Under the pieces are notes generated by a model. It was not told where the DNA came from and did not search any database. It saw only the letters and a list, made by a program, of their open reading frames with translations. Shown one piece after another: positions 8,063 through 17,642 of a stretch of 64,000 bases of DNA (within the stretch, counting starts at the first letter, position 1; every line of letters starts with the position of its first letter). Source of the DNA: an uncultured Acetatifactor sp. (lineage in GTDB: Bacteria; Bacillota; Clostridia; Lachnospirales; Lachnospiraceae); NCBI GenBank assembly GCA_910588225.1, contig CAJUQT010000007.1:1-64000 (forward strand). Reading direction: 5' to 3'. Position numbers and translations under genes: made by a program.

Positions 8063-9364
8063 TCATTTCCTCAATACTTCTTTATCAACACTTTGGGAAT
8101 ACTCTTCTGTGGAACGTCCATAAAGCATTTTATCTAAATGAAACTTTCGATATAGTTTTCGCGCCCATCTGACTTTTTTCAGTTTTAAACGGGTCCATTC
8201 TATCAGCAAATAAAACGGACATAATACATAAGCCAAAAAAGGAATTTTCTTTCCACTTTCTTCCATTTGAAATAGAATATCTTTCTCGAATATGTGTCCT
8301 TTATGAGCCTCCATTAAAACTTTTCCAAAGCGTTTATTTAAATGCCGTTTATAGTCTTCCACAGGAAAACGCTCTTTAAAATACTCCAATTTATCCAATA
8401 CATATAATTCACTCATAGTACGAATGCATTTCCCACAATGTCCACAATTTCCATCGTTGTCCCATATACATACCTGCAAATGTTTCTGTGCAAACTTCCA
8501 GTCAGATATTGCTTCTACTTTTTCCATCCTGTTCACTTCCATTCCCGCTGAATAAAACTGCAGGCCTTTTGTTGAAAGCAGCGGTAATGTAAACATATCA
8601 TAGTATGCACAATCATAAGACAAAAAAGTAAAATCTGTGGGTGAAACTCCTCCACTGAAATAGTATATCTGAAATAATTTCTGCAGTGCCATCGCCATAG
8701 AACAATATTTTAATGTAAATAAACCTCCATCTATAATCTCACCACATACCGGATCCTGATATCTCCCTATGGAAAACAGAATATCTATATTGCACCGTAC
8801 AAAAATAAACTCCAACCCCAGCTCTTCTGCCTGTCCTGGTAGATTATGCAGATATTTGTCCAGAAAATCCTTTTGATACTTTTCTGAAAAGTCCACAGTA
8901 AAACAATCTGTAAATAATAAATGCGTTAATCTGTTTTCTATATAATAAGTTTCTAAATGCTTTTTTATCGTATAGCAGGAATCTACCCCCCCGGAAAAAC
9001 CTGTTCCTACACCGCCTTCACACTGCAATGCCTCAGATGTTGTTTTCCCCATCAAAGAAATCGGATGCATGAATGAAATTTCTTTTGCACAAATGGGAAT
9101 ATAATATGCAGTCAGCTGATAAATCAGCTGTTCTGTGCATGGAATCTCCCATTGAATATCATATCCATTAAACATTGCATAATACAGCAACACAGTGACA
9201 AATGCATCTGAGCGTTCTGTTGCCAGATATTCTGCATATTTAATGTCTACTGTAAAAAATAATTCTTTAGTAACTCCATTATCATTAACATCCGTAATTA
9301 AGTCATAACAATTATCCTTTTTTCGAATATTTATTGTGCCTATTTTAATCAAACCATATGCCAT
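8063..9364 (-). CDS. PP-loop (QueC/ExsB-like) ATP pyrophosphatase in capsule locus
   Basis: The central part carries the PP-loop GTGFSGGVDSCYT (about 118-130) of N-type ATP pyrophosphatases, which adenylate a carboxyl or carbonyl before amidation or thiolation. Later, CGHCGKC (about 310) is a Cys cluster like the zinc site of QueC. At 433 residues it is much longer than QueC, with an N-terminal domain of about 110 residues and a basic tail. It lies between the flippase and a glycosyltransferase, with close spacing on both sides. It may amidate or otherwise modify an acidic sugar, as WbpG-type PP-loop enzymes do with other partners. The exact reaction is unknown. Confidence 0.7.
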   Translation of the reverse strand: MAYGLIKIGTINIRKKDNCYDLITDVNDNGVTKELFFTVDIKYAEYLATERSDAFVTVLLYYAMFNGYDIQWEIPCTEQLIYQLTAYYIPICAKEISFMHPISLMGKTTSEALQCEGGVGTGFSGGVDSCYTIKKHLETYYIENRLTHLLFTDCFTVDFSEKYQKDFLDKYLHNLPGQAEELGLEFIFVRCNIDILFSIGRYQDPVCGEIIDGGLFTLKYCSMAMALQKLFQIYYFSGGVSPTDFTFLSYDCAYYDMFTLPLLSTKGLQFYSAGMEVNRMEKVEAISDWKFAQKHLQVCIWDNDGNCGHCGKCIRTMSELYVLDKLEYFKERFPVEDYKRHLNKRFGKVLMEAHKGHIFEKDILFQMEESGKKIPFLAYVLCPFYLLIEWTRLKLKKVRWARKLYRKFHLDKMLYGRSTEEYSQSVDKEVLRK

Positions 9365-9388
9365 ATATCATTCTTCTCCATATATTAA

Positions 9389-10735
9389 TTACTGCCGCTC
9401 TATACCTTCTTCTGACAAAAGATACTTGAAAAAAGCATCATGCCGTTCTTTTGCATTTATGACATAATATTTATTTACTGTCTCTTGATATACTTCCTTA
9501 TAATGTAAAAAGTCACAAGTCCATTTGTTGTATTTTACAAGCAATTCTTTCGGAGATGTAAATTTATATATTGAAGAAATATCTACTGGATAGTTTTCTC
9601 CCATAATATACTGAAATACAAAACATCCATCATAAATCAGATCAAAAATAGCAGCAGTTATATGTGCAATAGAAAACCTGACACACTTTTGATATTCCTT
9701 CATTGTTATATTTGGTTCCAGTACATATGCACAATTACACTTCAAAATTTCTTTATATTTACTTATGGAATCCATTGGATGAAGTTTTATATAAAAATGT
9801 AAGCCTTTTTCCACCGCTAAGAACTGGGCAGCTTCCAATAGCCTGCAATTATCCTCAAATGCATTATCATTTTGTGGGCAATTTAACAAGACGCCAAAAT
9901 CTTCCGTTTTCTCCATGGTAATATAATCTGGATGGCTCTCCGAGCAGTAGTCTTCCATACATAATGTTTTTGTATTCCCGACAATAAAAATTCTATCAGC
10001 ACTCACTCCTGCAGATATATATTGCTGTTTCTCAAATTCATTCCAAACCAGTTTATAATCACACTGAAAACCATCAAAAAATAGTTGATCTTTGTCCTCA
10101 TGTCGGTTCATTGGCATCCCATGCTGCGGAGATATAACTTTTACCCCATGTAAATGTGCATTTTGTATTACAGTGCTTGATATCGTATCATACTCCTGAA
10201 AAATCAAAAGATAGCGATACCCTTCAAAAAATTCCATTCTTTCCAGATATTCGATTAATCCTTTTACCATCACAAGCTGTGCTGCTAAATATAAGCGTCC
10301 TAATAATCCAAAATTTTTGATAGCTGTAAAATATTTAAAAATACACTTAAAGCGGCGTATACATCCTTGTATCTGAAATCTATATATTTTTTTTAACAAT
10401 ACATGCCTTGTAGGTTTTAAGTAATTATAAAGATTATTATAGATAGTTGCATTGTCTGTACGTTCTATATGATTTTGATATTGTATTTCAATAGCTATAT
10501 CCTTTCCCTCTCGACTATCAGGATAATCAAAAAAATGAACAGGATTACATAACATAAGTGCCATGATTCTGCTTAATTTTTGTACTGCAGAAAGATCATA
10601 CATATTCCAGATATCTGCATACAATATTTTCCCAACTTCATACTCAGATAAATCTCCGATCTTTAACTTATCAATACAAAATTTTGCTGTCTCATATTGT
10701 CTGATTTTTTTAGGACGAGTAATTTGAATATTCAT
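9389..10735 (-). CDS. putative GT-B glycosyl/glycerophosphotransferase-like transferase
   Basis: Predicted soluble transferase of 448 residues. Its C-terminal half shows a pattern common to TagF-like, polysialyltransferase-like and capsule Kdo-transferase folds: VISPQHGMPM, then KLVWNEFEKQQYISAG, a KLHP motif (FYIKLHPMDS) and HITAAIFDLIYDG. In those families the HP and SS/TA elements bind the CMP donor. Together with the CMP-ulosonate genes downstream this makes it a candidate ulosonate transferase. The donor is inference and the fold assignment is moderate. AAAGGA precedes the ATG. Confidence 0.6.
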   Translation of the reverse strand: MNIQITRPKKIRQYETAKFCIDKLKIGDLSEYEVGKILYADIWNMYDLSAVQKLSRIMALMLCNPVHFFDYPDSREGKDIAIEIQYQNHIERTDNATIYNNLYNYLKPTRHVLLKKIYRFQIQGCIRRFKCIFKYFTAIKNFGLLGRLYLAAQLVMVKGLIEYLERMEFFEGYRYLLIFQEYDTISSTVIQNAHLHGVKVISPQHGMPMNRHEDKDQLFFDGFQCDYKLVWNEFEKQQYISAGVSADRIFIVGNTKTLCMEDYCSESHPDYITMEKTEDFGVLLNCPQNDNAFEDNCRLLEAAQFLAVEKGLHFYIKLHPMDSISKYKEILKCNCAYVLEPNITMKEYQKCVRFSIAHITAAIFDLIYDGCFVFQYIMGENYPVDISSIYKFTSPKELLVKYNKWTCDFLHYKEVYQETVNKYYVINAKERHDAFFKYLLSEEGIERQ

Positions 10736-10827
10736 TTTGTCTATTCCTTTCTGTCAGTTGGGAAACTCACATTCAAATTATTTCTCTTCAGGTTATATCA
10801 TCTTATATTATTGATATCTCAATGTAT

Positions 10828-12042
10828 CTACAGTTCTGTTATACATTTCAAGATTTTATGTTGAACAGCTTCCATAGAATAAAACTTTTCATATACTTTT
10901 CTTGCATTAATAGATAGTTTTTCCTGCATTTTTTTGTTTCTCATTTCCATAATACTACTTACGAATTCTTCTGGAGTATTAGCAATTAATCCAGAACATT
11001 TATCCTCAAAATTCAATCCTTCTGCTCCAATTGTTGTTGAAATTACAGGCATTCCTTTTGAAAATGCTTCTATAATCTTGACTCTCTGGCCACTTCCTAT
11101 AAATAGCGGGACAATCATACAATGACACTTATCATAATACTCTTCTACAGACTCCACATATCCTGTGATAAAAATATTATTATACTTCTTAACGACAGTT
11201 CTCAGTTCCTCACTTGGATTTTTTCCTACAATATATAATTGAACATTAATATTCTGTTGTTCAATAAGAGGAACTACTTTTTTCATAAACCAGACTATTC
11301 CATTATTATTAGGTTCCCAGGTTAAAGTTCCTATAAATAAAATCCTAATGCAATCATCTTGATATTCACTCCTTTTAATTCCTTTATCAATCATTCCAAT
11401 TGGTATGATTTCATGATTGAATTCACCACACATATCATATAAAGCTTTATAGTCTTCCACTGATAAGACTATACATTTATCACTTGACTTAATACTTTTT
11501 CTCTCAAATCTATATAATTTCTGATATTCTAAAAGAAAGAAAAGCTTTTTCATTAAATTTTTGGAATTATCTGCATTTCGTTTCATAATAATCGCTTCGC
11601 AATTATGTTCATCAATGATTTTGATGCAATTTATTCTCATTGATGCGATCAGAGAATTATATATAAATAATTGTAAATGATCATAATATACAAGATCATA
11701 TTCACTACTGCTTATTAATAACTTTATCAAATTCCTCATTTTCCCTGACTTATATTTGAAAAGACCAAATGAATATTTTGAAAAAATACTTTTTAAAGCC
11801 ATCATAAGCATATAAATTTTATTATCTGCAGTTGTCAACTTTAAGTATATTTGATTAACGCTATTACAATATTTTAATATTTCTTTTTCATATTCCGGCA
11901 CAATTATTTCACTTTCATTAAAACAAACCAAATCAATTACATGTCCCCCCTTTTTAAGGCTCTGTAAGGTTGAATAGCTCTTTATCTTTCCTCCGTTGTC
12001 CAAAGGATAAGGTAATAAATTTGTTAAAAATAATATCCTCAT
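10828..12042 (-). CDS. GT4-family glycosyltransferase
   Basis: GT-B transferase adding a sugar to the lipid-linked repeat unit. From the chosen ATG it begins MRILFLTNLLPYPLDNGGK, the usual N-terminal strand and Gly-rich loop of GT4 enzymes. The C-terminal half has ILFIGTLTWEPNNNGIVWF and the donor site IGSGQRVKIIEAFSKGMP. The frame is open to 12138, but the extra 32 residues overlap the upstream gene and match nothing; ATG 12042 follows AGGACGGA. Donor and acceptor unknown. Confidence 0.88.
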   Translation of the reverse strand: MRILFLTNLLPYPLDNGGKIKSYSTLQSLKKGGHVIDLVCFNESEIIVPEYEKEILKYCNSVNQIYLKLTTADNKIYMLMMALKSIFSKYSFGLFKYKSGKMRNLIKLLISSSEYDLVYYDHLQLFIYNSLIASMRINCIKIIDEHNCEAIIMKRNADNSKNLMKKLFFLLEYQKLYRFERKSIKSSDKCIVLSVEDYKALYDMCGEFNHEIIPIGMIDKGIKRSEYQDDCIRILFIGTLTWEPNNNGIVWFMKKVVPLIEQQNINVQLYIVGKNPSEELRTVVKKYNNIFITGYVESVEEYYDKCHCMIVPLFIGSGQRVKIIEAFSKGMPVISTTIGAEGLNFEDKCSGLIANTPEEFVSSIMEMRNKKMQEKLSINARKVYEKFYSMEAVQHKILKCITEL

Positions 12043-12097
12043 ATCTGTTTCCGTCCTGGTAATTTTATTGATTTCGCTTTCTCGAATCACCATATCC

Positions 12098-13693
12098 TTA
12101 ATAGGTGTCTGATATCTTAATGACAATACATCCCTCAACTTCCTGTATATAACCTTTTGACGGATATACTGGCATATCTTTGATCTCTTGCAATTTAATT
12201 AATTTGTTATAAGCTGCATCTGTATTATATGGAAGCAAGATACCCATATTTCTTAAAACGCCATTATAGGAATACCTCATGCAATCCGTTTTCATCCAAA
12301 ACTTCCCATATCTGGCATATGAATTTGCCTTATTCCAGAGTGCAGTTGTTCTAAATGTAGCATTTTCGCTTGGTACTCCTATGAAAAGGTATTTTTTATC
12401 TAAGCTATAGGAATCCATGCTTTGCAATTGAATCACCACATTCCTGAGCATTGTTTCTGTGGCATTTTTTCCCTCATACATCGCATCGATGTCAATAGTA
12501 ACCATATAAATATTTCCATAGAGCATGGCAACTGAGATAAGTAAGGTCAAGCTCATATGTATCTTCACTGCTACCCCCCCTGTACAAAGCAAACGATAGC
12601 AAAGGAAAAAAACACATAACAGACAAGGAAATAGGATTATCATTCCTCCTGTCATTTGAATCTGAATTTCTGATTTTGTTGCCAAAAACAAACTTATATT
12701 GCAGGCCATTGGCAAAAGCAATATTATAATACACAGCAGAATCAGAGATTTTCTTATCTTCTTCACTTTAGTAAAAAACAGCAAAACTATCGCCAGAAAA
12801 AGTACAAGTGCAATACAATATATCCCATATTGTTGAAAAATATTGTGTTTGATATTTAACTCAAAAAAATACTCATATGTAACTAAATAAGTCTTCCATA
12901 TGTTTTTCGGAATACTAAAAATCATATCCTTGATAGACAAATTGTTCGCCCCATTATAAGAGGATGCAGACACATTTTTTATCTTCATGTGGATATCCCA
13001 TATACCTTTATATAAAAGACACCCCAACCCCACAGAAGCAAAACTTACGGATAGATGATAAAAAATATATAAAATCTTACAGCCTACATTTTGTGTTCTC
13101 AATATTGATAAAAAGATATATAAAAGTATTAAGACACACGTACAGGCAAGATTTGCCTGATAAGCTCCCAAACACAAAGCTATCGCAAAAGCAGCTAATC
13201 CACACCATAGTAATTCAACTTTTTTATTTTTTCCTGTTACCTTTTTTATCAAAACCCAGGCCGCAAATATACTTAAAATATAACTGCTTGCAAAAACGGG
13301 AGACATGTATCGATAAGAAAGCCAATTACAGACTGTTGTGCTGGATAAAATCAACATACAAACTAAATAAGACAACTTATTCTCAATCATATCAAAAATA
13401 TCGATAATATACAGGTTACCTATACTAATTATAATCAAAGTTAATATGGACGTAGTTGGTTCTGCAGATATACCTAATCTTAGCCTATCAATATATAGCC
13501 AAAACCATCTTCCTATAGACAGTTCCCACCTTTTTGCTAAAGAATAATTTCCATGCCATAGTCCATCATGTGTATTTGTAAGCTGGTTAGCAATTAGCAC
13601 CAAATATAATAGACTCCCAAAAACCACCTGGATAATCATCAATTTTTTGTACTTACTAAATCTTTCACAATGCATTTGCATTATTATTTTCAT
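12098..13693 (-). CDS. GtrII-like membrane glucosyltransferase
   Basis: Polytopic membrane protein of about 530 residues. The first loop reads THDGLWHGNYSLAKRWELS, followed by GRWFWLYIDRLR, the acidic and aromatic pattern of the GtrII (Glucos_trans_II) family. These enzymes take sugar from a polyprenyl phosphate carrier on the outer face and decorate the polymer. About 11 more membrane spans follow. ATG 13693 follows AGAGGGGAG and overlaps the upstream wzy-like stop by 29 bp. No GtrA/GtrB partner was seen in the window. Confidence 0.75.
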   Translation of the reverse strand: MKIIMQMHCERFSKYKKLMIIQVVFGSLLYLVLIANQLTNTHDGLWHGNYSLAKRWELSIGRWFWLYIDRLRLGISAEPTTSILTLIIISIGNLYIIDIFDMIENKLSYLVCMLILSSTTVCNWLSYRYMSPVFASSYILSIFAAWVLIKKVTGKNKKVELLWCGLAAFAIALCLGAYQANLACTCVLILLYIFLSILRTQNVGCKILYIFYHLSVSFASVGLGCLLYKGIWDIHMKIKNVSASSYNGANNLSIKDMIFSIPKNIWKTYLVTYEYFFELNIKHNIFQQYGIYCIALVLFLAIVLLFFTKVKKIRKSLILLCIIILLLPMACNISLFLATKSEIQIQMTGGMIILFPCLLCVFFLCYRLLCTGGVAVKIHMSLTLLISVAMLYGNIYMVTIDIDAMYEGKNATETMLRNVVIQLQSMDSYSLDKKYLFIGVPSENATFRTTALWNKANSYARYGKFWMKTDCMRYSYNGVLRNMGILLPYNTDAAYNKLIKLQEIKDMPVYPSKGYIQEVEGCIVIKISDTY

Positions 13694-14987
13694 TAGCTCC
13701 CCTCTCCAAAGTGCGATCTTCCAACAAATTGCTATGCGCCTGTTTAGTATTACTACACAAAATAATTGCCCCCAAAATTGCAAAGTACATAATTGTAAGA
13801 GATTCAAATATCACATGTCCTGTAAATAATGAATGGAAAATCGCAATTAAAATACCTATGCACAAGCTGAAACTATGTATATCTCTCATTTTGTAAACTC
13901 TTTTGATTGATGTATAAACCAATTTTGTATCTATATAAGTCCAAATCAATACTGGAATACACCCCAAATAGTATCGTAATGCATAAAAGTCCATTTCTAT
14001 AAAATTCATCCAAGTCCACTTTGACTTCATAGCCGTATTAATATTTGTATATCCATATCCGACAAATAGACTTAAATACTTATTGTAGTGCATTTCCGTA
14101 ACATATTTCTTAATATATGAAATCTGTAAATCTCTATTTGATAATAAAAATGACCATATATTTGTATATTTATATGCTTTATATAATTGAATTTGATTCT
14201 CCACATATTTTCGCATAAATATTATTCCTGCAAAAATGACCAGTACAGTTATCAGCATTATCATAACAAGCAGTTTCTTTTTTTTACCCTTTAAAATCAT
14301 ACATACTTGCCACAACCCTAACCCTACTGTATAAATCAAAGCACCAACCAAGCCTGCCTTGTTCCCCAGCAAAATTAATGCCATAAATATAAAACAAGTA
14401 AAAACAGCTTTCTTTTTATACTCAATCACTTTTGAAGAGAACATAAGACCAGCAGCAATAAGAAGCACTACTGTCAAATAATTACTAAATAAAAATAGCC
14501 CTACATATCCTGTTCTATAGTCATTATCCTTCCAGGCTTCATATCCTAATCCTAACGGGCTGACACACACGCTCACTATAATAATAACTATTGATACCAT
14601 CGTTGCTTTTATCAACGATTCTGTTTCAACTGTATTGCATTCAATAAAATCTTGAAATACAAAAATCAGAGAAGTTGTGTAAATTATTTTTACTATAAAA
14701 ACACATTCTCTAAAAGATACTATCGACAGACCTGCCACTATCTGTAAAATCCAGATCAATCCATATATACCACCTACAAGAACAAGAATTTTTCTGGTTT
14801 TCTTTTTTTTAATAAAAGCCAAAAAAATCAGGAATCCAACAATTCTGAAAAACTGATTAATTGGCAAATTAAAATTTAATCTATACAAAATACTATAAAT
14901 TATTTCTACTACAGGATTTATCATAATAATAAAACAAATTATTTTCTTTGGAATAATTTTAGCCTTTATATTCTCAATCATAAGCAA
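13665..14987 (-). CDS. Wzy-like O-antigen/capsule polymerase
   Basis: Very hydrophobic 440-residue protein with about 11-12 membrane spans and a long extracellular loop (about 265-330), the shape of Wzy and O-antigen ligase family proteins. Sequence identity in this family is low, so the call rests on topology and position between the GT26 and GtrII-like genes. It would join repeat units after flipping. The start may be TTG 14987 or ATG 14981; the upstream AAAGG is weak. The coding sequence is strongly AT-rich. Confidence 0.75.
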   Translation of the reverse strand: MLMIENIKAKIIPKKIICFIIMINPVVEIIYSILYRLNFNLPINQFFRIVGFLIFLAFIKKKKTRKILVLVGGIYGLIWILQIVAGLSIVSFRECVFIVKIIYTTSLIFVFQDFIECNTVETESLIKATMVSIVIIIVSVCVSPLGLGYEAWKDNDYRTGYVGLFLFSNYLTVVLLIAAGLMFSSKVIEYKKKAVFTCFIFMALILLGNKAGLVGALIYTVGLGLWQVCMILKGKKKKLLVMIMLITVLVIFAGIIFMRKYVENQIQLYKAYKYTNIWSFLLSNRDLQISYIKKYVTEMHYNKYLSLFVGYGYTNINTAMKSKWTWMNFIEMDFYALRYYLGCIPVLIWTYIDTKLVYTSIKRVYKMRDIHSFSLCIGILIAIFHSLFTGHVIFESLTIMYFAILGAIILCSNTKQAHSNLLEDRTLERGANENNNANAL

Positions 14988-15091
14988 TGAAATATATACC
15001 TTTCAATTCTTTTCAAAGATAAAAATAATCTGATTTGGGATACAAAGTTCTATAAGCAGAATGAGAAGCACCACAACATTATTTATAATTA

Positions 15092-15841
15092 TTATGTTTT
15101 CTGCCTTCTGTATTTGAAAATCAAAGGAACTATTTCAATCCCATCAACAGTATATCGTTTAAGCATTCTTTTGGGTTCTTGAATAATTCTAAATACCCAC
15201 TCCAAACCATAATTTGACATCCATCTCGGAGCTCTTTTTACATGTCCAGCCTCAAAATCCAAACTTGCGCCTAATCCAAAAGATATAGGAACTTTTAAAC
15301 TTTCTTTATTATGATAAATAAATAATTCTTGTTTTGGACATCCTAATCCTACAATCAAAATGTGTGGCTTTGTCTTTATTATTTGATGTTTGATCTTTTC
15401 CATTTCTACTAAATTTTTTTCAAAATTGTACGGAGGAGAATAGGTCCCAGCAACTTGTAATCCCGGATAACGATCGATCAGATTTTCCGCTGCTTTTTGA
15501 GCAACTCCTTCTGCCGCTCCAAGAAAAAACATCTTATATCCTTTCTTTGCTGCCAATCCACATAATAGCGGAAATAAATCAGAACCTGAAATTTTCTGTT
15601 TCAAAGGAGTTCCATACCATTTTGCAATCCATAACAATGGTTTTCCATCTGCTAATATTAAATCTGCATTTTTATATACATCGCAAAGTTCTCCCCCACG
15701 TTCTAATTGAACAATATGATCTACATTTGGTGTAACTACATAAGCATTTTTATTTTTCCTGATCAGCAAATCTATCGAATCTAATACCTCTTGCATTGTA
15801 AGATTATCTATTTCTGTATTCATAAACTTGATTCGAGCCAT
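15092..15841 (-). CDS. WecG/TagA/CpsF family (GT26) glycosyltransferase
   Basis: GT26 enzyme that adds the second sugar to the undecaprenyl-linked first sugar. Clear motifs are VVTPNVDHIVQL, NADLILADGKPLLW, IVGLGCPKQE and SFGLGASLDFEAGHVKRAP. At 249 residues it has normal length. GGAGG precedes the ATG, 20 bp downstream of the phosphoglycosyl transferase stop. Its product would be the substrate for the later transferases in the locus. Confidence 0.93.
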   Translation of the reverse strand: MARIKFMNTEIDNLTMQEVLDSIDLLIRKNKNAYVVTPNVDHIVQLERGGELCDVYKNADLILADGKPLLWIAKWYGTPLKQKISGSDLFPLLCGLAAKKGYKMFFLGAAEGVAQKAAENLIDRYPGLQVAGTYSPPYNFEKNLVEMEKIKHQIIKTKPHILIVGLGCPKQELFIYHNKESLKVPISFGLGASLDFEAGHVKRAPRWMSNYGLEWVFRIIQEPKRMLKRYTVDGIEIVPLIFKYRRQKT

Positions 15842-15860
15842 AACCTGTATCCTCCACTAC

Positions 15861-17414
15861 TCACATCGCCCCATCCCGCCCAAAAACCACACCCAAAGTC
15901 TTCACCAAAATCCGCAGATCCAGCCCCATACTCCACTCCGTGATATACCTCGTATCCAGCCTCACTACCTCCTCGAAGTCCGTGATCCTGCTCCGCCCGC
16001 TGACCTGCCACAGCCCTGTAATCCCCGGACGCACCGCCAGCCTGGCCCTGTGATGAGGCTCATACCTCTCCCACTCATCCACCGTGGGCGGCCTGGTCCC
16101 CACCAGGCTCATGTCGCCCTTTAACACATTGAAAAACTGCGGGAACTCGTCCAGACTGTAGTCCCTCATGAAATTCCCCAGCCCCTTCTTCACCCGGCCG
16201 TCCGCAAGCACCTTACAGCCGATAATTCTCGGGTCCCCCTCCAGCTTGAACATCAGGCCGTCCCCGTGCCGGTTTTTCTCCATCAGCTCTTTCTTACGCT
16301 CTTCCGCATCCAGATACATGCTCCGGAATTTATAGATTTTAAACCGCTTCCCATTCCTTCCAACCCTCTCCTGGGTGAAGAAGACAGGCCCCGGAGAAGC
16401 TATCAAAATGGCCGGCGCCAGCACCAGAAACAGCAGGCAGGTCAGCAGACACCCCAGGATTCCTCCTGTGATATCCATCCCTCTCTTTATCAGCTGCTGC
16501 AGAGGCGTGGCATAGCTGATGCTGCTGGTCAGCACCGTATACTCTCCCAGATGGTTCACGAACTGCCGCATTCCCGTCTCGCCTCCCGCACGGAACACGC
16601 TCACATGGACCACCACTCCCATCCCCGCCAGCTGCTCCACCAGCTTCTCCGGGTAAGGGCAGCTTCGGGGCAGCACGATCAGGGCTTCATCCACCCAACT
16701 GCGGCACACGGCATCTATGATATCCTCCGCTCCCGCCACCACCGGGATCTCTGAAACGTTCTCTTTCTCTTCCGCTCCGTCGGCAGTCTTTCCTTCCCCC
16801 TGCCGCACAGCTTCCGCATTTCCGGCTTCTGCCTCCGCAGAAAAGCTGTCCAGGCTTTTCTCTTTTTTCCTCTCTCTGTCCAGCAGCGCAATCCCTGTGA
16901 TGTTGAACTGTTCTGTCCCCTGGGAGCGCAGGTCTGACAGCACCTCCTCCACCATCCACGATTCCGTCGCCACCAGCAGGGAGCGTCTCTCTCCCTCCGC
17001 CGCCTTCCTTTTCAGCAGCAGCTTCTTCCACAGAAGCCTGGCAAAATAGCCTGTTCCTATATACAGAATCCCTGTCAGGTAAATCACAAAGCGGGCGCCG
17101 CTCACATTTTTCTGGGCGGTAAACAGGTACACTACCGCAATCACCTCCACCAGGCAGGCATGGCGCAGCGTCACCGTAAATTCCCGGTAAAATCCCCGCT
17201 TCAGCACCCCGCTGAAGGTTCCGGTCAAAAGGGCCGCTGCGGTAACCGCCAGCAGAAGCACTATCCCTATCCCTCTGTACTCCGCGTCCCCGTAAGGACT
17301 GGACGGTCCCATCCGCACCGCATAGGCCAGCATGAAAGCCGCCTCCAGGCACAGCCCGTCAAGCACGATGAAATCAAGGTGTTTCAGCCATCCCCCTGCC
17401 CTCTTTCTGTACAT
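15861..17414 (-). CDS. polyprenyl glycosylphosphotransferase (WbaP/CpsE-like)
   Basis: Starts the repeat unit by moving a sugar-1-phosphate from a nucleotide sugar to undecaprenyl phosphate. The N-terminal third has about four membrane spans, a CoA-binding-like middle domain follows, and the C-terminal catalytic domain has KRGMDITGGI, KIYKFRSMYLDAEERK and SLDEFPQFFNVLKGDMSLVG. An acidic Ala/Glu/Gly-rich insertion lies at about 183-223. It is GC-rich, unlike the AT-rich genes downstream, and resembles the sortase cassette upstream in composition. It therefore marks the conserved edge of the exchangeable region. Confidence 0.93.
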   Translation of the reverse strand: MYRKRAGGWLKHLDFIVLDGLCLEAAFMLAYAVRMGPSSPYGDAEYRGIGIVLLLAVTAAALLTGTFSGVLKRGFYREFTVTLRHACLVEVIAVVYLFTAQKNVSGARFVIYLTGILYIGTGYFARLLWKKLLLKRKAAEGERRSLLVATESWMVEEVLSDLRSQGTEQFNITGIALLDRERKKEKSLDSFSAEAEAGNAEAVRQGEGKTADGAEEKENVSEIPVVAGAEDIIDAVCRSWVDEALIVLPRSCPYPEKLVEQLAGMGVVVHVSVFRAGGETGMRQFVNHLGEYTVLTSSISYATPLQQLIKRGMDITGGILGCLLTCLLFLVLAPAILIASPGPVFFTQERVGRNGKRFKIYKFRSMYLDAEERKKELMEKNRHGDGLMFKLEGDPRIIGCKVLADGRVKKGLGNFMRDYSLDEFPQFFNVLKGDMSLVGTRPPTVDEWERYEPHHRARLAVRPGITGLWQVSGRSRITDFEEVVRLDTRYITEWSMGLDLRILVKTLGVVFGRDGAM

Positions 17415-17560
17415 AAACTCAGCTCCCTCTGTACCATTTCGTCTGCGCGGTTTCCCTGTGTCTTTTCATCCCTGTGTCTTCCTGCCTGTGTCCATTCTCC
17501 CTCTGCAGGTCCCGTCATTCATGTTTTCCATCCCTGCATCTTCCCTCCTGTCTCTGCGGC

Positions 17561-17590
17561 AGTGCACAAAGTTTCCACCCTTTGTGCACT
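17561..17590. promoter_or_regulatory. 11-bp-arm hairpin in the PKTG1-wbaP gap
   Basis: Arms at 17561-17571 and 17580-17590 are perfect inverted repeats around an 8-base loop. No T-run follows on the minus strand, so it is more likely an RNA processing, stability or protein-binding site than a terminator. A second 7-bp stem lies at 17618-17636. Confidence 0.6.
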
Positions 17591-17642
17591 CCCCCACTGA
17601 CAGTCCTTTTTCTGAAAGGGGATGACTGGCATCCCCCCTCAA

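Noticed and set aside
16266..17625. Several long plus-strand frames opposite wbaP and in the gap after it
   Set aside because: They mirror the GC-rich minus-strand gene, are rich in Ser/Pro/His, lack ribosome sites and match no family.
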